Assembly: GCA_014729665.1 (NCBI GenBank)
Contig: WJJO01000130.1
Coordinates: 1 to 7,245 of the forward strand
DNA length: 7,245 nucleotides
Source of the DNA: Caldifarciminota bacterium
GTDB taxonomy: Bacteria; Hydrothermota; Tepidihabitantia; B3-TA06
Reading direction: 5' to 3'
The notes below the pieces were generated by a model. That model did not search any database, was not told the origin of the DNA, and saw only the letters and a program-made list of their open reading frames with translations. Every line of letters starts with the position of its first letter. Within the stretch, counting starts at the first letter, position 1. Below, in pieces: positions 1 to 6,431 of the stretch. The translations under genes and the position numbers were made by a program.

Positions 1-439
1 CGTTAGAGCGATCGGTATCGAATTCGGTACTCAAGGCAATATCTACAAGGACCGCGAATGCGGTGTCGGCACCGATTTCACCGAGTGCATAGACTGCCAA
101 ACCCCGTACAAAGGAGTCATCGTCATCGATGTATTTCAACAACTCCGGTACTGCCTCATCACCAATATTCACCAGGACTTGTTTAATTGTCTCGTAAAGG
201 TCGTGGGTAAAGCGTCCATCCTTGATTGTTTCTATCAATGGTCTGACAGCCTCTGAACCTTCGATTTCAGCCAATTGGTTTGCGGCCCGGAGTTGCTCGA
301 GGTAATCCCCCTCATTTATAGTCTCAACTAATTTGCTTACGTCCGTTGTCTGGGTATCTTCGGTCTGAGGGTATCCAAAACCCGGAAGCCCCATAAGCAA
401 GATTGCGAGACTACCCATAATCAGATTGGCGAGTTTCAT
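1..439 (-). CDS. Exported HEAT-repeat protein, C-terminus cut by left window edge
   Basis: Reading the minus strand from the ATG at 439-437 gives 146 open codons that run off the left edge, so the C-terminus is missing. Residues 1-23 look like a signal peptide: MK, then a hydrophobic stretch with LAILLMG, then a GFGYP turn; the cleavage site is uncertain. From about residue 44 the chain breaks into helical pairs typical of HEAT/PBS-lyase-like repeats. The repeats are about 44-76 (with AANQLAEIEGSEAVRPLIE), 78-108 (with VLVNIGDEAVPELLKYI) and 109 onward (with VRGLAVYALGEIGADTA). HEAT repeats are protein-interaction scaffolds; no catalytic residues are seen. The product is probably periplasmic or envelope-attached, with unknown partner. 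A near-consensus promoter ends 8 nt before the ATG and there is no Shine-Dalgarno, so the mRNA appears leaderless. The next Met (residue 8) would remove the charged n-region, which supports the chosen start. Confidence 0.85.
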   Translation of the reverse strand, partial: MKLANLIMGSLAILLMGLPGFGYPQTEDTQTTDVSKLVETINEGDYLEQLRAANQLAEIEGSEAVRPLIETIKDGRFTHDLYETIKQVLVNIGDEAVPELLKYIDDDDSFVRGLAVYALGEIGADTAFAVLVDIALSTEFDTDRSN

Positions 440-447
440 GTACAACA

Positions 448-476
448 ATTCTACGTAAAATTATGTAGTCTGTCAA
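448..476 (-). promoter_or_regulatory. Sigma-70-type promoter of the HEAT-repeat gene (leaderless)
   Basis: On the minus strand a perfect TTGACA (476-471) is followed by a 17-bp spacer and TAGAAT (453-448, 5 of 6 to TATAAT). The expected start of transcription is about 441, two bases before the ATG at 439, so almost no 5' leader is left and no Shine-Dalgarno can exist. Hexamers and spacing are read directly; the transcription start is inferred. Confidence 0.7.
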
Positions 477-534
477 GGATACGTGTCTTATTTCTTTCAA
501 ACATTTCTCATTCAATGAGTAGAAAGTTCAGGGT

Positions 535-562
535 TTGACGTGCGTAAATCCCAGGTTATAAT
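535..562 (+). promoter_or_regulatory. Sigma-70-type promoter of the repeat surface protein
   Basis: TTGACG (535-540) and a perfect TATAAT (557-562) are separated by 16 bp; taking TTTGAC as the -35 box gives 17 bp. Transcription would start near 569, leaving a leader of about 30 nt before the ATG at 600. A GTG at 540 that opens the same reading frame lies inside the -35 box and therefore cannot be the translation start. The promoter is back to back with that of the HEAT-repeat gene, the -35 boxes being 58 bp apart. Confidence 0.7.
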
Positions 563-588
563 CTTTCAAATAATATCGTCTAATGATC

Positions 589-595
589 AAGGAGG
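589..595 (+). promoter_or_regulatory. Ribosome binding site deciding the start at 600
   Basis: AAGGAGG lies 4 nt before the ATG at 600. This strong Shine-Dalgarno, plus a signal peptide beginning exactly at that Met, fixes the start and rejects the GTG 60 bases upstream. The gap gene in this window has the same GGAGG-4nt-ATG layout. Confidence 0.8.
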
Positions 596-599
596 AAGC

Positions 600-1787
600 A
601 TGAAGTTTAATCGTATTTTTACAGTTGCCTTACTCGCAACAGTCCTCATATCATCACCGGTCTCTGCGCAGGAGATATACCGACCGATATCCGTCACCTT
701 TATCTATCCCCTTTCAACCAACGGATTCTCATCCGGTCAGGTTGCCTCGAACTTCTCGTTCAACATACTCGGTGGATACATAGGTTCCGTTAAGGGTTTT
801 GAACTGGGCGGGATATTCAATATTGAAAAGAACCACGTGGCAGGCCTTCAGATAGGCGGCGTTGCCAATCTGGTCGGTGAAAACGTTGCAGGGCTCGAGT
901 TCGGCGGGGTTGCAAACGTTGCCGGCAAGAACTGCGTGGGTCTGCAGGTTGCCGGAGTCGGTAACTTCGTCGGCAAGAATCTCAATATAGGTCAGGTTTC
1001 AGGGGTGCTCAACACCGCACTCGGAAGCGTATCCGGATTTCAGTTAGGCGGTGTTGCCAATATTGCAGGAGGGGAAGCTACAGGTCTTCAAATCGCAGGT
1101 GTAGCAAACATAACCGCAAGGGACGTTATCGGGGCACAGGTATCAGGAACCTTGAATATTGCGCGGGGTTCCTGTCCTGCCCAGATAGGCGTTGTCAATA
1201 TCGCCCTCGGACAGACATTTACCCAGATAGGTGTGGTGAATATAGCAGGTTATGCAAGGGGTCTGCAGCTGGGCGTTGTCAATATCGCACGCGACCACTC
1301 GGGCGTGCCCGTAGGCCTTGCCTCGGTGGTAAAGAACGGTCAGTTCCACGTCAATTTCTGGACGGACGAAACTGCGGTCCTGAATGCCGGAATTAAGTTC
1401 GGTTCTCAGGCGTTCTATAACGTATGGACGTACGGTTACCAGCCCTTTGGTGCTCGCAGCAAGTTCGGTATAGGTCTGGGCGGTCATATCCCTGCCCCGG
1501 GACCTCTATTCGTAGATATCGATGCGGTCCATTATCAATTTGAGGACGGAATATGGCCATTTATCAGCCAGAATTCTTATAACGGCCTGACCACGGTCAG
1601 GTTTACCGGCGGGATAAAGATTACTCCAAAACTTGCTTTTACCGCAGGACCTACCGTCAACGTGTGGCATTCCCAGGAGTGGGACGGCGATGCAGTACGC
1701 TACTTCGGCATACCCGTCGGCGACTACGATGCGAGGAACTACACCGACATCTGGCTGGGTTTCCAGGTAGGGGTACAAATACTATAA
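600..1787 (+). CDS. LA_2272-type surface repeat protein, exported
   Basis: The 395-residue product starts with a clear signal peptide (MKFNRIFTVALLATVLISS, likely cut after VSA at residue 23). Residues 55 to about 230 are a chain of short glycine-rich repeats of the form GLQ-hydrophobic-GGVAN. The repeat Asn falls at 74, 90, 106, 122, 138, 154, 170 and 186 (period 16), then at 200, 214 and 228 (period 14). The regular hydrophobic/Gly/Asn ladder suggests a beta-solenoid or stacked beta-hairpins. Residues about 240-395 are non-repetitive, beta-rich and aromatic (FYNVWTYGYQPFG, GLGGHIPAPGP) and end in GFQVGVQIL, as expected of a surface or barrel-like domain. The pattern fits the family named after Leptospira LA_2272, known only as surface repeat proteins; the molecular function is unknown. 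The gene is monocistronic, with its own promoter and Shine-Dalgarno, and is convergent to pgk. The family assignment is from memory of the repeat pattern. Confidence 0.85.
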   Translation: MKFNRIFTVALLATVLISSPVSAQEIYRPISVTFIYPLSTNGFSSGQVASNFSFNILGGYIGSVKGFELGGIFNIEKNHVAGLQIGGVANLVGENVAGLEFGGVANVAGKNCVGLQVAGVGNFVGKNLNIGQVSGVLNTALGSVSGFQLGGVANIAGGEATGLQIAGVANITARDVIGAQVSGTLNIARGSCPAQIGVVNIALGQTFTQIGVVNIAGYARGLQLGVVNIARDHSGVPVGLASVVKNGQFHVNFWTDETAVLNAGIKFGSQAFYNVWTYGYQPFGARSKFGIGLGGHIPAPGPLFVDIDAVHYQFEDGIWPFISQNSYNGLTTVRFTGGIKITPKLAFTAGPTVNVWHSQEWDGDAVRYFGIPVGDYDARNYTDIWLGFQVGVQIL

Positions 1788-1837
1788 AGCTTGCTCCTTT
1801 TTAGTTAAGCCGAAAAGACCGGAGACGGACTATAGCC

Positions 1838-1897
1838 TGTGTTGAAATATGGGAAAGTCTTTACCTCCGATAAGCTGGAGCACTTTTCCTTAACACA
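1838..1897. repeat. Nested imperfect inverted repeat
   Basis: Three arm pairs nest around one centre. TGTGTT (1838-1843) pairs with AACACA (1892-1897). GGGAAAGT (1851-1858) pairs with ACTTTTCC (1882-1889) with one G-T wobble. CTCC (1865-1868) pairs with GGAG (1877-1880). The arms total 18 pairs, broken by asymmetric internal loops, with an 8-nt apical loop. It lies downstream of both convergent genes and could be a 3' stabiliser, processing site or chance structure. No T-run follows on either strand, so it is not a standard intrinsic terminator. Confidence 0.4.
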
Positions 1898-2026
1898 AGA
1901 AGTATCAGGGATAGGGGAAGACGTATATCGCTTTATTTGGTTATAACTGGGAATTTAGTTTTCTTAGTGGGAATAACTGCGCCCGTCGCTTGATGGAAGC
2001 AACTGCGTCGCCTTCACTCACTTCTG

Positions 2027-2082
2027 CCGTCAGCCGTAGGCTGTCAGCGGTTGGCGGTGAGCGGAAAGCGGTCAGCGTTACT
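2027..2082. repeat. Degenerate 7-bp tandem repeat array (about CGGTCAG)
   Basis: Seven consecutive in-register heptamers run from 2027 to 2075: CCGTCAG, CCGTAGG, CTGTCAG, CGGTTGG, CGGTGAG, CGGAAAG, CGGTCAG. A weaker eighth (CGTTACT) covers 2076-2082. Bases 1, 3 and 7 are invariant (C, G, G) in the first seven units; base 4 is T in six and base 6 is A in five. The array touches the pgk stop codon at 2084-2086. It resembles the short heptanucleotide tandem repeats known from intergenic regions of some bacteria; no function is assigned. Confidence 0.65.
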
Positions 2083-2083
2083 T

Positions 2084-3271
2084 TCAGCGTTCCTTGACCA
2101 GAGGCGCTATCCCGGGCAGTTCTGCCCCTTCCATGAACTTCAGGCACGCTCCTCCTCCGATGGATGCGTGCGAAAGGCTGTCCTTGAAGCTGAACAGTCT
2201 GAGCATGGCCAGGGAGTCGCCGCCTCCGGTCACCGTGGTCGCACCCTTCTTGGTGGCCTCGGCCATTGCCCTTGTCACCTCGAGAGAGCCTTTAGAGAAC
2301 GCGCGCTCCTCGTAAGCGCCCAGAGGGCCGAACCACAGCACGGTGGAGGCCTCGAGAACAGAGGAGCAGAATGCCTTCGTTGTCTCGGGACCGATGTCGA
2401 ACCCCTGAAGGTCTTCGGGGAATGCGTGAGCCGGAACCACCTCGCTCTTGTCCGGCTCTGCATATGAGGGCGCGGCGATGAAGTCGGTAGGCAGCTTGAC
2501 CTTTTCGGAATCGGCAATATCGTCCATCTCGTCAATAAGGTCCTCATTGACCAGGGAGTATCCCACCTGAAAGCCCCTTGCCCGCAGCACGGTAAACGCC
2601 GATGCGCCGCCCACAAGAACCTCGTCTACCTTGTCCAGGAGGAATCTGAGTGAACGTACCTTGTCCTCGATCTTCCTGCCCCCTATGATGACAACGTACG
2701 GCTTTTCGGGCGCGTGTATGAGTCTGCTGAAGTACTCCACCTCGCGCAGAAGAGAGAACCCGGCCGCAGGGGTCTTGAACAGGGAAGGCAGTGCGGAAAC
2801 ACTCGCCTGCTTGCGGTGCGATACCGGGAACGCGTCGTTGACGTAGTAGTCCGCGTATGCCGCAAGCGCCCTGGCGAACTCCGCGTCGTTGGTGCGTTCG
2901 CCTGCGTGAAACCGCAGGTTCTCAAGAAGGAATAACTCGTCGGATTGTGATGCGGCAACACTCGCCCTTGTGGTTTCGGCAAAGGGCTGGGCAAGGAAGT
3001 TGACCCGGTGATGAAGTATCTTCTGAAGCTCCGGAACCACCCTTGCAAGGCTCTTGTCAGGATGCGGGTCCCCCTGAGGCCTTCCCCAGTGGGAGATGAT
3101 TATGGGTATAGCCCCCTTGCCGAGGATATACTGAAGTGTATCCACGGTTCCCTTGATGCGGGCATCGTCTGTTATAAGGCCTTCCTCGTTAACCGGGATG
3201 TTGTAGTCCACGCGAACCAGTACCCTGTTGCCGGGTTTCAATGGAAGCTCTTCTACACTTCGAAGTATCAC
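2084..3271 (-). CDS. pgk: Phosphoglycerate kinase
   Basis: Converts 1,3-bisphosphoglycerate and ADP to 3-phosphoglycerate and ATP in the cytosol, the step after GAPDH. At 395 residues it has the usual bacterial length. Family motifs are in order: VRVDYNIP (19-26; D22, N24), R38, SHWGRP (60-65; H61, R64), LLENLRFHAGE (115-125; R120), NDAF and R153, GGRKIEDK (197-204; K200, K204), GGASAFTVL (221-229), DIGPET (292-297), WFGPLGAYE (313-321; E321), GGGDS (349-353) and IGGGACLKFMEG (371-382). Several positions depart from the usual consensus (WNGP to WFGP, STGGG to SIGGG, NDAFGTAH to NDAFPVSH). The start is the GTG at 3271-3269, which overlaps the gap stop as GTGA. A longer frame from 3325 would add 18 residues that duplicate gap coding sequence. 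The C-terminus GIAPLVKER is followed by in-frame TGA, TAA and TGA. Last gene of the glnA-gap-pgk cluster. Confidence 0.95.
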   Translation of the reverse strand: MILRSVEELPLKPGNRVLVRVDYNIPVNEEGLITDDARIKGTVDTLQYILGKGAIPIIISHWGRPQGDPHPDKSLARVVPELQKILHHRVNFLAQPFAETTRASVAASQSDELFLLENLRFHAGERTNDAEFARALAAYADYYVNDAFPVSHRKQASVSALPSLFKTPAAGFSLLREVEYFSRLIHAPEKPYVVIIGGRKIEDKVRSLRFLLDKVDEVLVGGASAFTVLRARGFQVGYSLVNEDLIDEMDDIADSEKVKLPTDFIAAPSYAEPDKSEVVPAHAFPEDLQGFDIGPETTKAFCSSVLEASTVLWFGPLGAYEERAFSKGSLEVTRAMAEATKKGATTVTGGGDSLAMLRLFSFKDSLSHASIGGGACLKFMEGAELPGIAPLVKER

Positions 3272-4278
3272 AGCTTCCCCCCAATGTAGAGGACCAGATC
3301 GCGTATCCTGTTCGCATAACCCCACTCGTTGTCGTACCAGGAAAATACCTTGACCAGGTTGCCGTCCACTACCTCGGTCAGCCCCGAATCGAATATCGAG
3401 GATGCCGGATTCGATGTCAGGTCGACGGATACGAGTGGATCGGTGAGATAGGTAAGGATGCCTGCAAGTTCGCCTTCTGCGGCCTTCTTAAAGGCCGCGT
3501 TGATCTCGTCTGCGTTGGTTAGCTTCTCGGTAACGGCTGCGAAATCGACTATCGATACGTTAGGCGTTGGAACGCGGATTGCCATCCCTGCGAGCCTGCC
3601 TTCCAGGTGCGGCATAACCTTTGTTATGGCTTTTGTCGCGCCTGTGGTCGTCGGGATCATCGAAACGGCCGCCGCCCGCGCGCGCCTGAGATCGGAGTGT
3701 GGAGCATCCAGAATCCTCTGGTCCGCGGTGTAGGAGTGTACTGTCGTCATGAAGCCTTTCTGGATGGTGAAGCCCTCGTCTAAGACCTTGACTACCGGCG
3801 CAAGACAGTTGGTCGTACAGCTGGCGTTATTGATGATGTGATCGGTATCGGGCTTGTAATAGGTGTGGTTGACCCCCATCACGAAGGTCGGTATGGGAAC
3901 CTTGCCCTTACCCGGCGCTGAAAGAACCACCTTCTTCGCGCCCGCCTTAAGATGCAGTGAGGCCTTCTCGAAGGTGCGGAATATGCCGGTTGCCTCCACA
4001 ACCACATCAATACCGAGCTCTTTCCATGGAAGCTTCGCAGGGTCTTTCTGAGCGAGCACCTTGACCTTATGTGCGCCTACGGTAAAGTCCCCGTCGCCGG
4101 CAATTGCCTGTACCGGATCCCTGCGGTGAACCGAATCGTAGGTTAAAAGGTGAGCGAGTGTTGCAGCGTCGGTGATATCGTTTACCGCAACAATATCGAG
4201 ATCCGGATTCTTGCAGGATGAACGGAAGAATATCCGTCCTATGCGGCCGAAACCGTTGACCGCCACTCTCACCGCCAT
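3268..4278 (-). CDS. gap: Glyceraldehyde-3-phosphate dehydrogenase, type I
   Basis: Oxidises glyceraldehyde 3-phosphate with NAD and phosphate to 1,3-bisphosphoglycerate, which PGK then uses; cytosolic homotetramer in the family. The 336-residue length is typical. The Rossmann motif NGFGRIGR is at 8-15, and VAVND places Asp34 where NAD-specific enzymes bind the adenosine ribose. The catalytic site ASCTTNC is at 152-158 with nucleophile Cys154; the base is His181 in TTVHSYTADQ. RRARAAAVSMIPTTTGATKA follows, then LEGRLAGMAIRVPTPNVS, and WYDNEWGYANR near the C-terminus. All key residues are intact. The start ATG is preceded by AAAGGAGG at 4 nt. It lies 25 bp after the glnA stop and overlaps pgk by 4 nt (GTGA), so it is almost certainly co-transcribed and probably translationally coupled to pgk. 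Assignment is near certain. Confidence 0.97.
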   Translation of the reverse strand: MAVRVAVNGFGRIGRIFFRSSCKNPDLDIVAVNDITDAATLAHLLTYDSVHRRDPVQAIAGDGDFTVGAHKVKVLAQKDPAKLPWKELGIDVVVEATGIFRTFEKASLHLKAGAKKVVLSAPGKGKVPIPTFVMGVNHTYYKPDTDHIINNASCTTNCLAPVVKVLDEGFTIQKGFMTTVHSYTADQRILDAPHSDLRRARAAAVSMIPTTTGATKAITKVMPHLEGRLAGMAIRVPTPNVSIVDFAAVTEKLTNADEINAAFKKAAEGELAGILTYLTDPLVSVDLTSNPASSIFDSGLTEVVDGNLVKVFSWYDNEWGYANRIRDLVLYIGGKL

Positions 4279-4282
4279 GATG

Positions 4283-4290
4283 CCTCCTTT
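4283..4290 (-). promoter_or_regulatory. Strong ribosome binding site of gap
   Basis: Read on the minus strand, AAAGGAGG ends 4 nt before the gap ATG at 4278. It sits in the 25-bp gap after glnA, which has no room for a separate consensus promoter or terminator, so gap is read with glnA unless a promoter lies inside glnA. Confidence 0.7.
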
Positions 4291-4303
4291 CGCTATGGTC
4301 TTT

Positions 4304-5659
4304 CTAGATTGCGAAGTATTTTATATACTCAGCGGGAGTCGGATAGGACGAAATTTCCTCTATCTCTTTCTCCTTTTCTTTAATCCATTTTTTTACTACA
4401 TCTTTAGGGAAGATATCATCCCGGGTAAGGAACCCAGAGTCTTGCGCGAGTGAGCGTATGGCCTGGGAAAGATCGTGCGGCAGGACAGGGAACTTCTTGT
4501 CTGAAGGCTTAGGTTCATCAGGGATAAGGGGACCGGGATTGAGTTTGTTTTCTACGCCGTCGAGGCCTGCCAGAAGGATGCCTGCAACGGCCAGGTAAGG
4601 GTTGGCCATCGCATCCGGCACCCGGTACTCGAAGCGCAGGTCCTTTGCGCCCCTGACGTATCCGGGTATGCGTACGGCGGCCTTACGGTTTGCCCTGGAG
4701 TGAAAGACCTGTTTCGGAGCCTCCATCCCGCCCATAAGCCTCTTGTACGAGTTGGTAGACGGATTTGTAAAGGCGCAGAGCGCACGGGCATGTTTGATTA
4801 TCCCGCCCAGGAAAGAAAGTGCGGTTTCTGAAAGTTCGTTTTCGTCCGATGCTGATGCGAATACGTTCTTCTCGCCCTTCCAGAGCTGGATATGAAGGTG
4901 CATGCCGTTCCCCGCCTGTCCTGCAAGGGGTTTGGGCATGAAGGTAGCGAAAAGTCCTTCGCCTGCTACCCTGTTCTTGACTATATATTTTATGAGCTGA
5001 ATCGAGTCGCCGGCCCTTGAGACGTCCATGAAATCGGCTTCTATCTCGACCTGGGAGTGCGGACCGACCTCGTGGTGATGATACTTCACGTCTATCCCGG
5101 CATCGGCGATGATTGCGGCGATATCGGAGCGCAGGTTGGCGGTCGTGTCAAGGGGGTTGGATATGTGGTATGCGTTCTTTAACGAGTCCGCCAGCCCTTC
5201 CTCGCCTGTCGTAACGACGTATCCCGACTGGGTAGGTTCGGCGAAGAACTCCACCTCGTCGAAGATATGAAACTCGAACTCGGGCAGTACGATTATCTTA
5301 TCGGCGATACCGGAGGCGCGGATATGCTCGAGGGTTTTTTTCAGGATGTTGCGCGGACAGCCGGCAAAAGGGGTCTTGCCGTCGGGTTCGTATATGTCTC
5401 CGAAGAAGGTTACGGTGGAGCGTTCGTAAAAGGGATCGATTACGATGTTCGAGGTATCCGGTCTTACTATCAAATCCGACTCCTGGACGCCCCGGAATCC
5501 ACCGAGCGAGGAGCCGTCGAAACCTATGCCTGTCTTTATGGCCTTGGCAAGCCGGCTTAAGGGAAAGGTGATGTGGTGAAGTTTTCCTGCAAGGTCCGAA
5601 AGCTTGAGGTCCACGAACTCAACCGACATCTCCTCGAGCTTTGCAACTGTTTTTTGCAT
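4304..5659 (-). CDS. glnA: Glutamine synthetase, type I
   Basis: Makes glutamine from glutamate, ammonium and ATP; dodecameric cytosolic enzyme in the family. The 451-residue product shows the beta-grasp N-domain, then GIGFDGSS (44-51; D48), EFEF (127-130; metal ligands E127, E129), HHHEV (194-198; E197) and E205. Next come ATFMPKPLAGQAGNGMHLH (238-256; H254), NPSTNSYKRL (299-308), the flap Glu313, NRKAAVRIP (324-332), RFEYRVPD (342-349; E344) and NPYLA (353-357). The end YPTPAEYIKYFAI resembles the PHPVEFELYYSV-type end of GSI-beta enzymes, yet the LYDLPPEE segment with the adenylylated Tyr is absent (about 376-391 reads GPLIPDEPKPSDKKFP). Regulation by adenylylation is therefore unlikely. 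The start chosen is the ATG at 5659, with AGGAG 5 nt upstream; the ATG at 5701 would add 14 residues, has no such site and lies inside the preceding gene. It overlaps that gene's stop by one base (TGATG). Confidence 0.95.
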   Translation of the reverse strand: MQKTVAKLEEMSVEFVDLKLSDLAGKLHHITFPLSRLAKAIKTGIGFDGSSLGGFRGVQESDLIVRPDTSNIVIDPFYERSTVTFFGDIYEPDGKTPFAGCPRNILKKTLEHIRASGIADKIIVLPEFEFHIFDEVEFFAEPTQSGYVVTTGEEGLADSLKNAYHISNPLDTTANLRSDIAAIIADAGIDVKYHHHEVGPHSQVEIEADFMDVSRAGDSIQLIKYIVKNRVAGEGLFATFMPKPLAGQAGNGMHLHIQLWKGEKNVFASASDENELSETALSFLGGIIKHARALCAFTNPSTNSYKRLMGGMEAPKQVFHSRANRKAAVRIPGYVRGAKDLRFEYRVPDAMANPYLAVAGILLAGLDGVENKLNPGPLIPDEPKPSDKKFPVLPHDLSQAIRSLAQDSGFLTRDDIFPKDVVKKWIKEKEKEIEEISSYPTPAEYIKYFAI

Positions 5660-6426
5660 CAAAACTCCTGTGTAGTTTGAAAACGAAGGCTCCTTGTCCA
5701 ACCTTCATCCATACCGGTTAAAAGATCTGCAAGCAGGAATTCCAATTTCAAACCGTCGTATACATCCCATTTGAATCCCAGTCCCAGATTAAGAACGCTT
5801 TCATCATCGGGGTTTCGCTGGGGATAGACGGTTAATTCAGGGGTCATGGTGAAGACATCTGCGATGACCAGTCCTGAAACGGCGTAAAAATGCAGAGGGT
5901 CTTCATTTTGATCTTCATCGAAAATTTCGTATCCCGCACCCATACCGATATCGAAACCGATTATTCCGGTGTTGAAGAGTCTTCCTGCCACCAGGTAAAA
6001 ACCCGGTGAACCCACCTCGTCTTCAGCACGGAGGTTGGAACCGGGCGGTTCCTGGGAATCGAAACCCACTGCAAGGGAAAGGGGGTTTCTGTATATCTCT
6101 TCATCTAATACGGCCACCTTGAGTTGAATCCCCGGACGATTACTCCAATTGATTCTACCCGAACCGACTATGTTCTCTCCACCGTATGAAAGCCCGATTT
6201 GAAAGCGGTCGAAAAACCCGACACAAAGGGAAGCGGTTAATCCACCTTGGGGGAAGATGTGAAGCCCGACCGTATATTCCCCGTGTAAATTTACAGACGG
6301 ATCGGGGCGATGCAGGTAATAGGACTCGGCATGACCGAATGATATAAGAAGCATCGAAAAGAGTGTAATCGTTATTAAAAAGGGTCTTGCCCCGGCCTGT
6401 ACTCTTCCGAAGCCTGTTTTATCCAT
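5659..6426 (-). CDS. Exported beta-rich protein, probable outer-membrane protein, unknown function
   Basis: The 255-residue product begins with a signal peptide: a long n-region with Lys3, Arg8 and Arg14, then the hydrophobic core PFLITITLFSMLLISF, with likely cleavage after GHA (residue 33). The mature chain alternates short beta-like strands and acidic or Gly/Asn turns: EYTVGLHIFPQGGLTASLCVG, FQIGLSYGG, GIQLKVAVL, LSLAVGFD, GFYLVAGRLF, IGFDIGMGAGYEIF, LNLGLGFKWDVYDG, LKLEFLLADLL. It ends LRFQTTQEF, with a terminal Phe as in many outer-membrane barrels. No enzymatic motif is recognised. An in-frame TAA lies directly before GGG-ATG, so 6426 is the most upstream possible start. No proper Shine-Dalgarno precedes it, and a promoter-like sequence ends 5 nt upstream. 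Its TGA overlaps the glnA ATG by one base, so the two are likely translationally coupled, an unexpected pairing. Barrel assignment is inference. Confidence 0.75.
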   Translation of the reverse strand: MDKTGFGRVQAGARPFLITITLFSMLLISFGHAESYYLHRPDPSVNLHGEYTVGLHIFPQGGLTASLCVGFFDRFQIGLSYGGENIVGSGRINWSNRPGIQLKVAVLDEEIYRNPLSLAVGFDSQEPPGSNLRAEDEVGSPGFYLVAGRLFNTGIIGFDIGMGAGYEIFDEDQNEDPLHFYAVSGLVIADVFTMTPELTVYPQRNPDDESVLNLGLGFKWDVYDGLKLEFLLADLLTGMDEGWTRSLRFQTTQEF

Positions 6427-6431
6427 CCCTT

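Larger units (their letters stand above)
1788..2083. other. Convergent intergenic region without a supported gene
   Basis: About 296 bp separate the stop of the surface-protein gene from the stop of pgk on the opposite strand. No open frame here has a start with ribosome binding site or protein-like composition. It contains a nested imperfect inverted repeat (1838-1897), an AT-rich stretch (about 1925-1975) and a heptamer array (2027-2082). No canonical hairpin plus U-tract terminator was found for either convergent transcript; a TTTTT at about 1798-1802 lacks a convincing stem. Confidence 0.7.

Noticed and set aside
540..599. GTG at 540 as the start of the surface repeat protein
   Set aside because: It lies in the -35 box of a good promoter, upstream of the expected transcript start. 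The ATG at 600 has AAGGAGG and begins a proper signal peptide.
1838..1902. Inverted repeat as a rho-independent terminator
   Set aside because: The stem is broken by internal loops and no U-tract follows on either strand.
1941..2147. Minus-strand 68-residue frame across the pgk 3' end and the heptamer array
   Set aside because: It starts inside pgk in another frame, its middle is translated tandem repeat, and it has no ribosome site.
3272..3325. ATG at 3325 as the start of pgk
   Set aside because: It would add 18 residues encoded inside gap in another frame. PGK homology begins just after the GTG at 3271, which makes a GTGA overlap with the gap stop and gives the usual family length.
5660..5701. 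ATG at 5701 as the start of glnA
   Set aside because: It has no ribosome site and would overlap the preceding gene by 43 bases. The ATG at 5659 has AGGAG at 5 nt and gives a normal GSI N-terminus.
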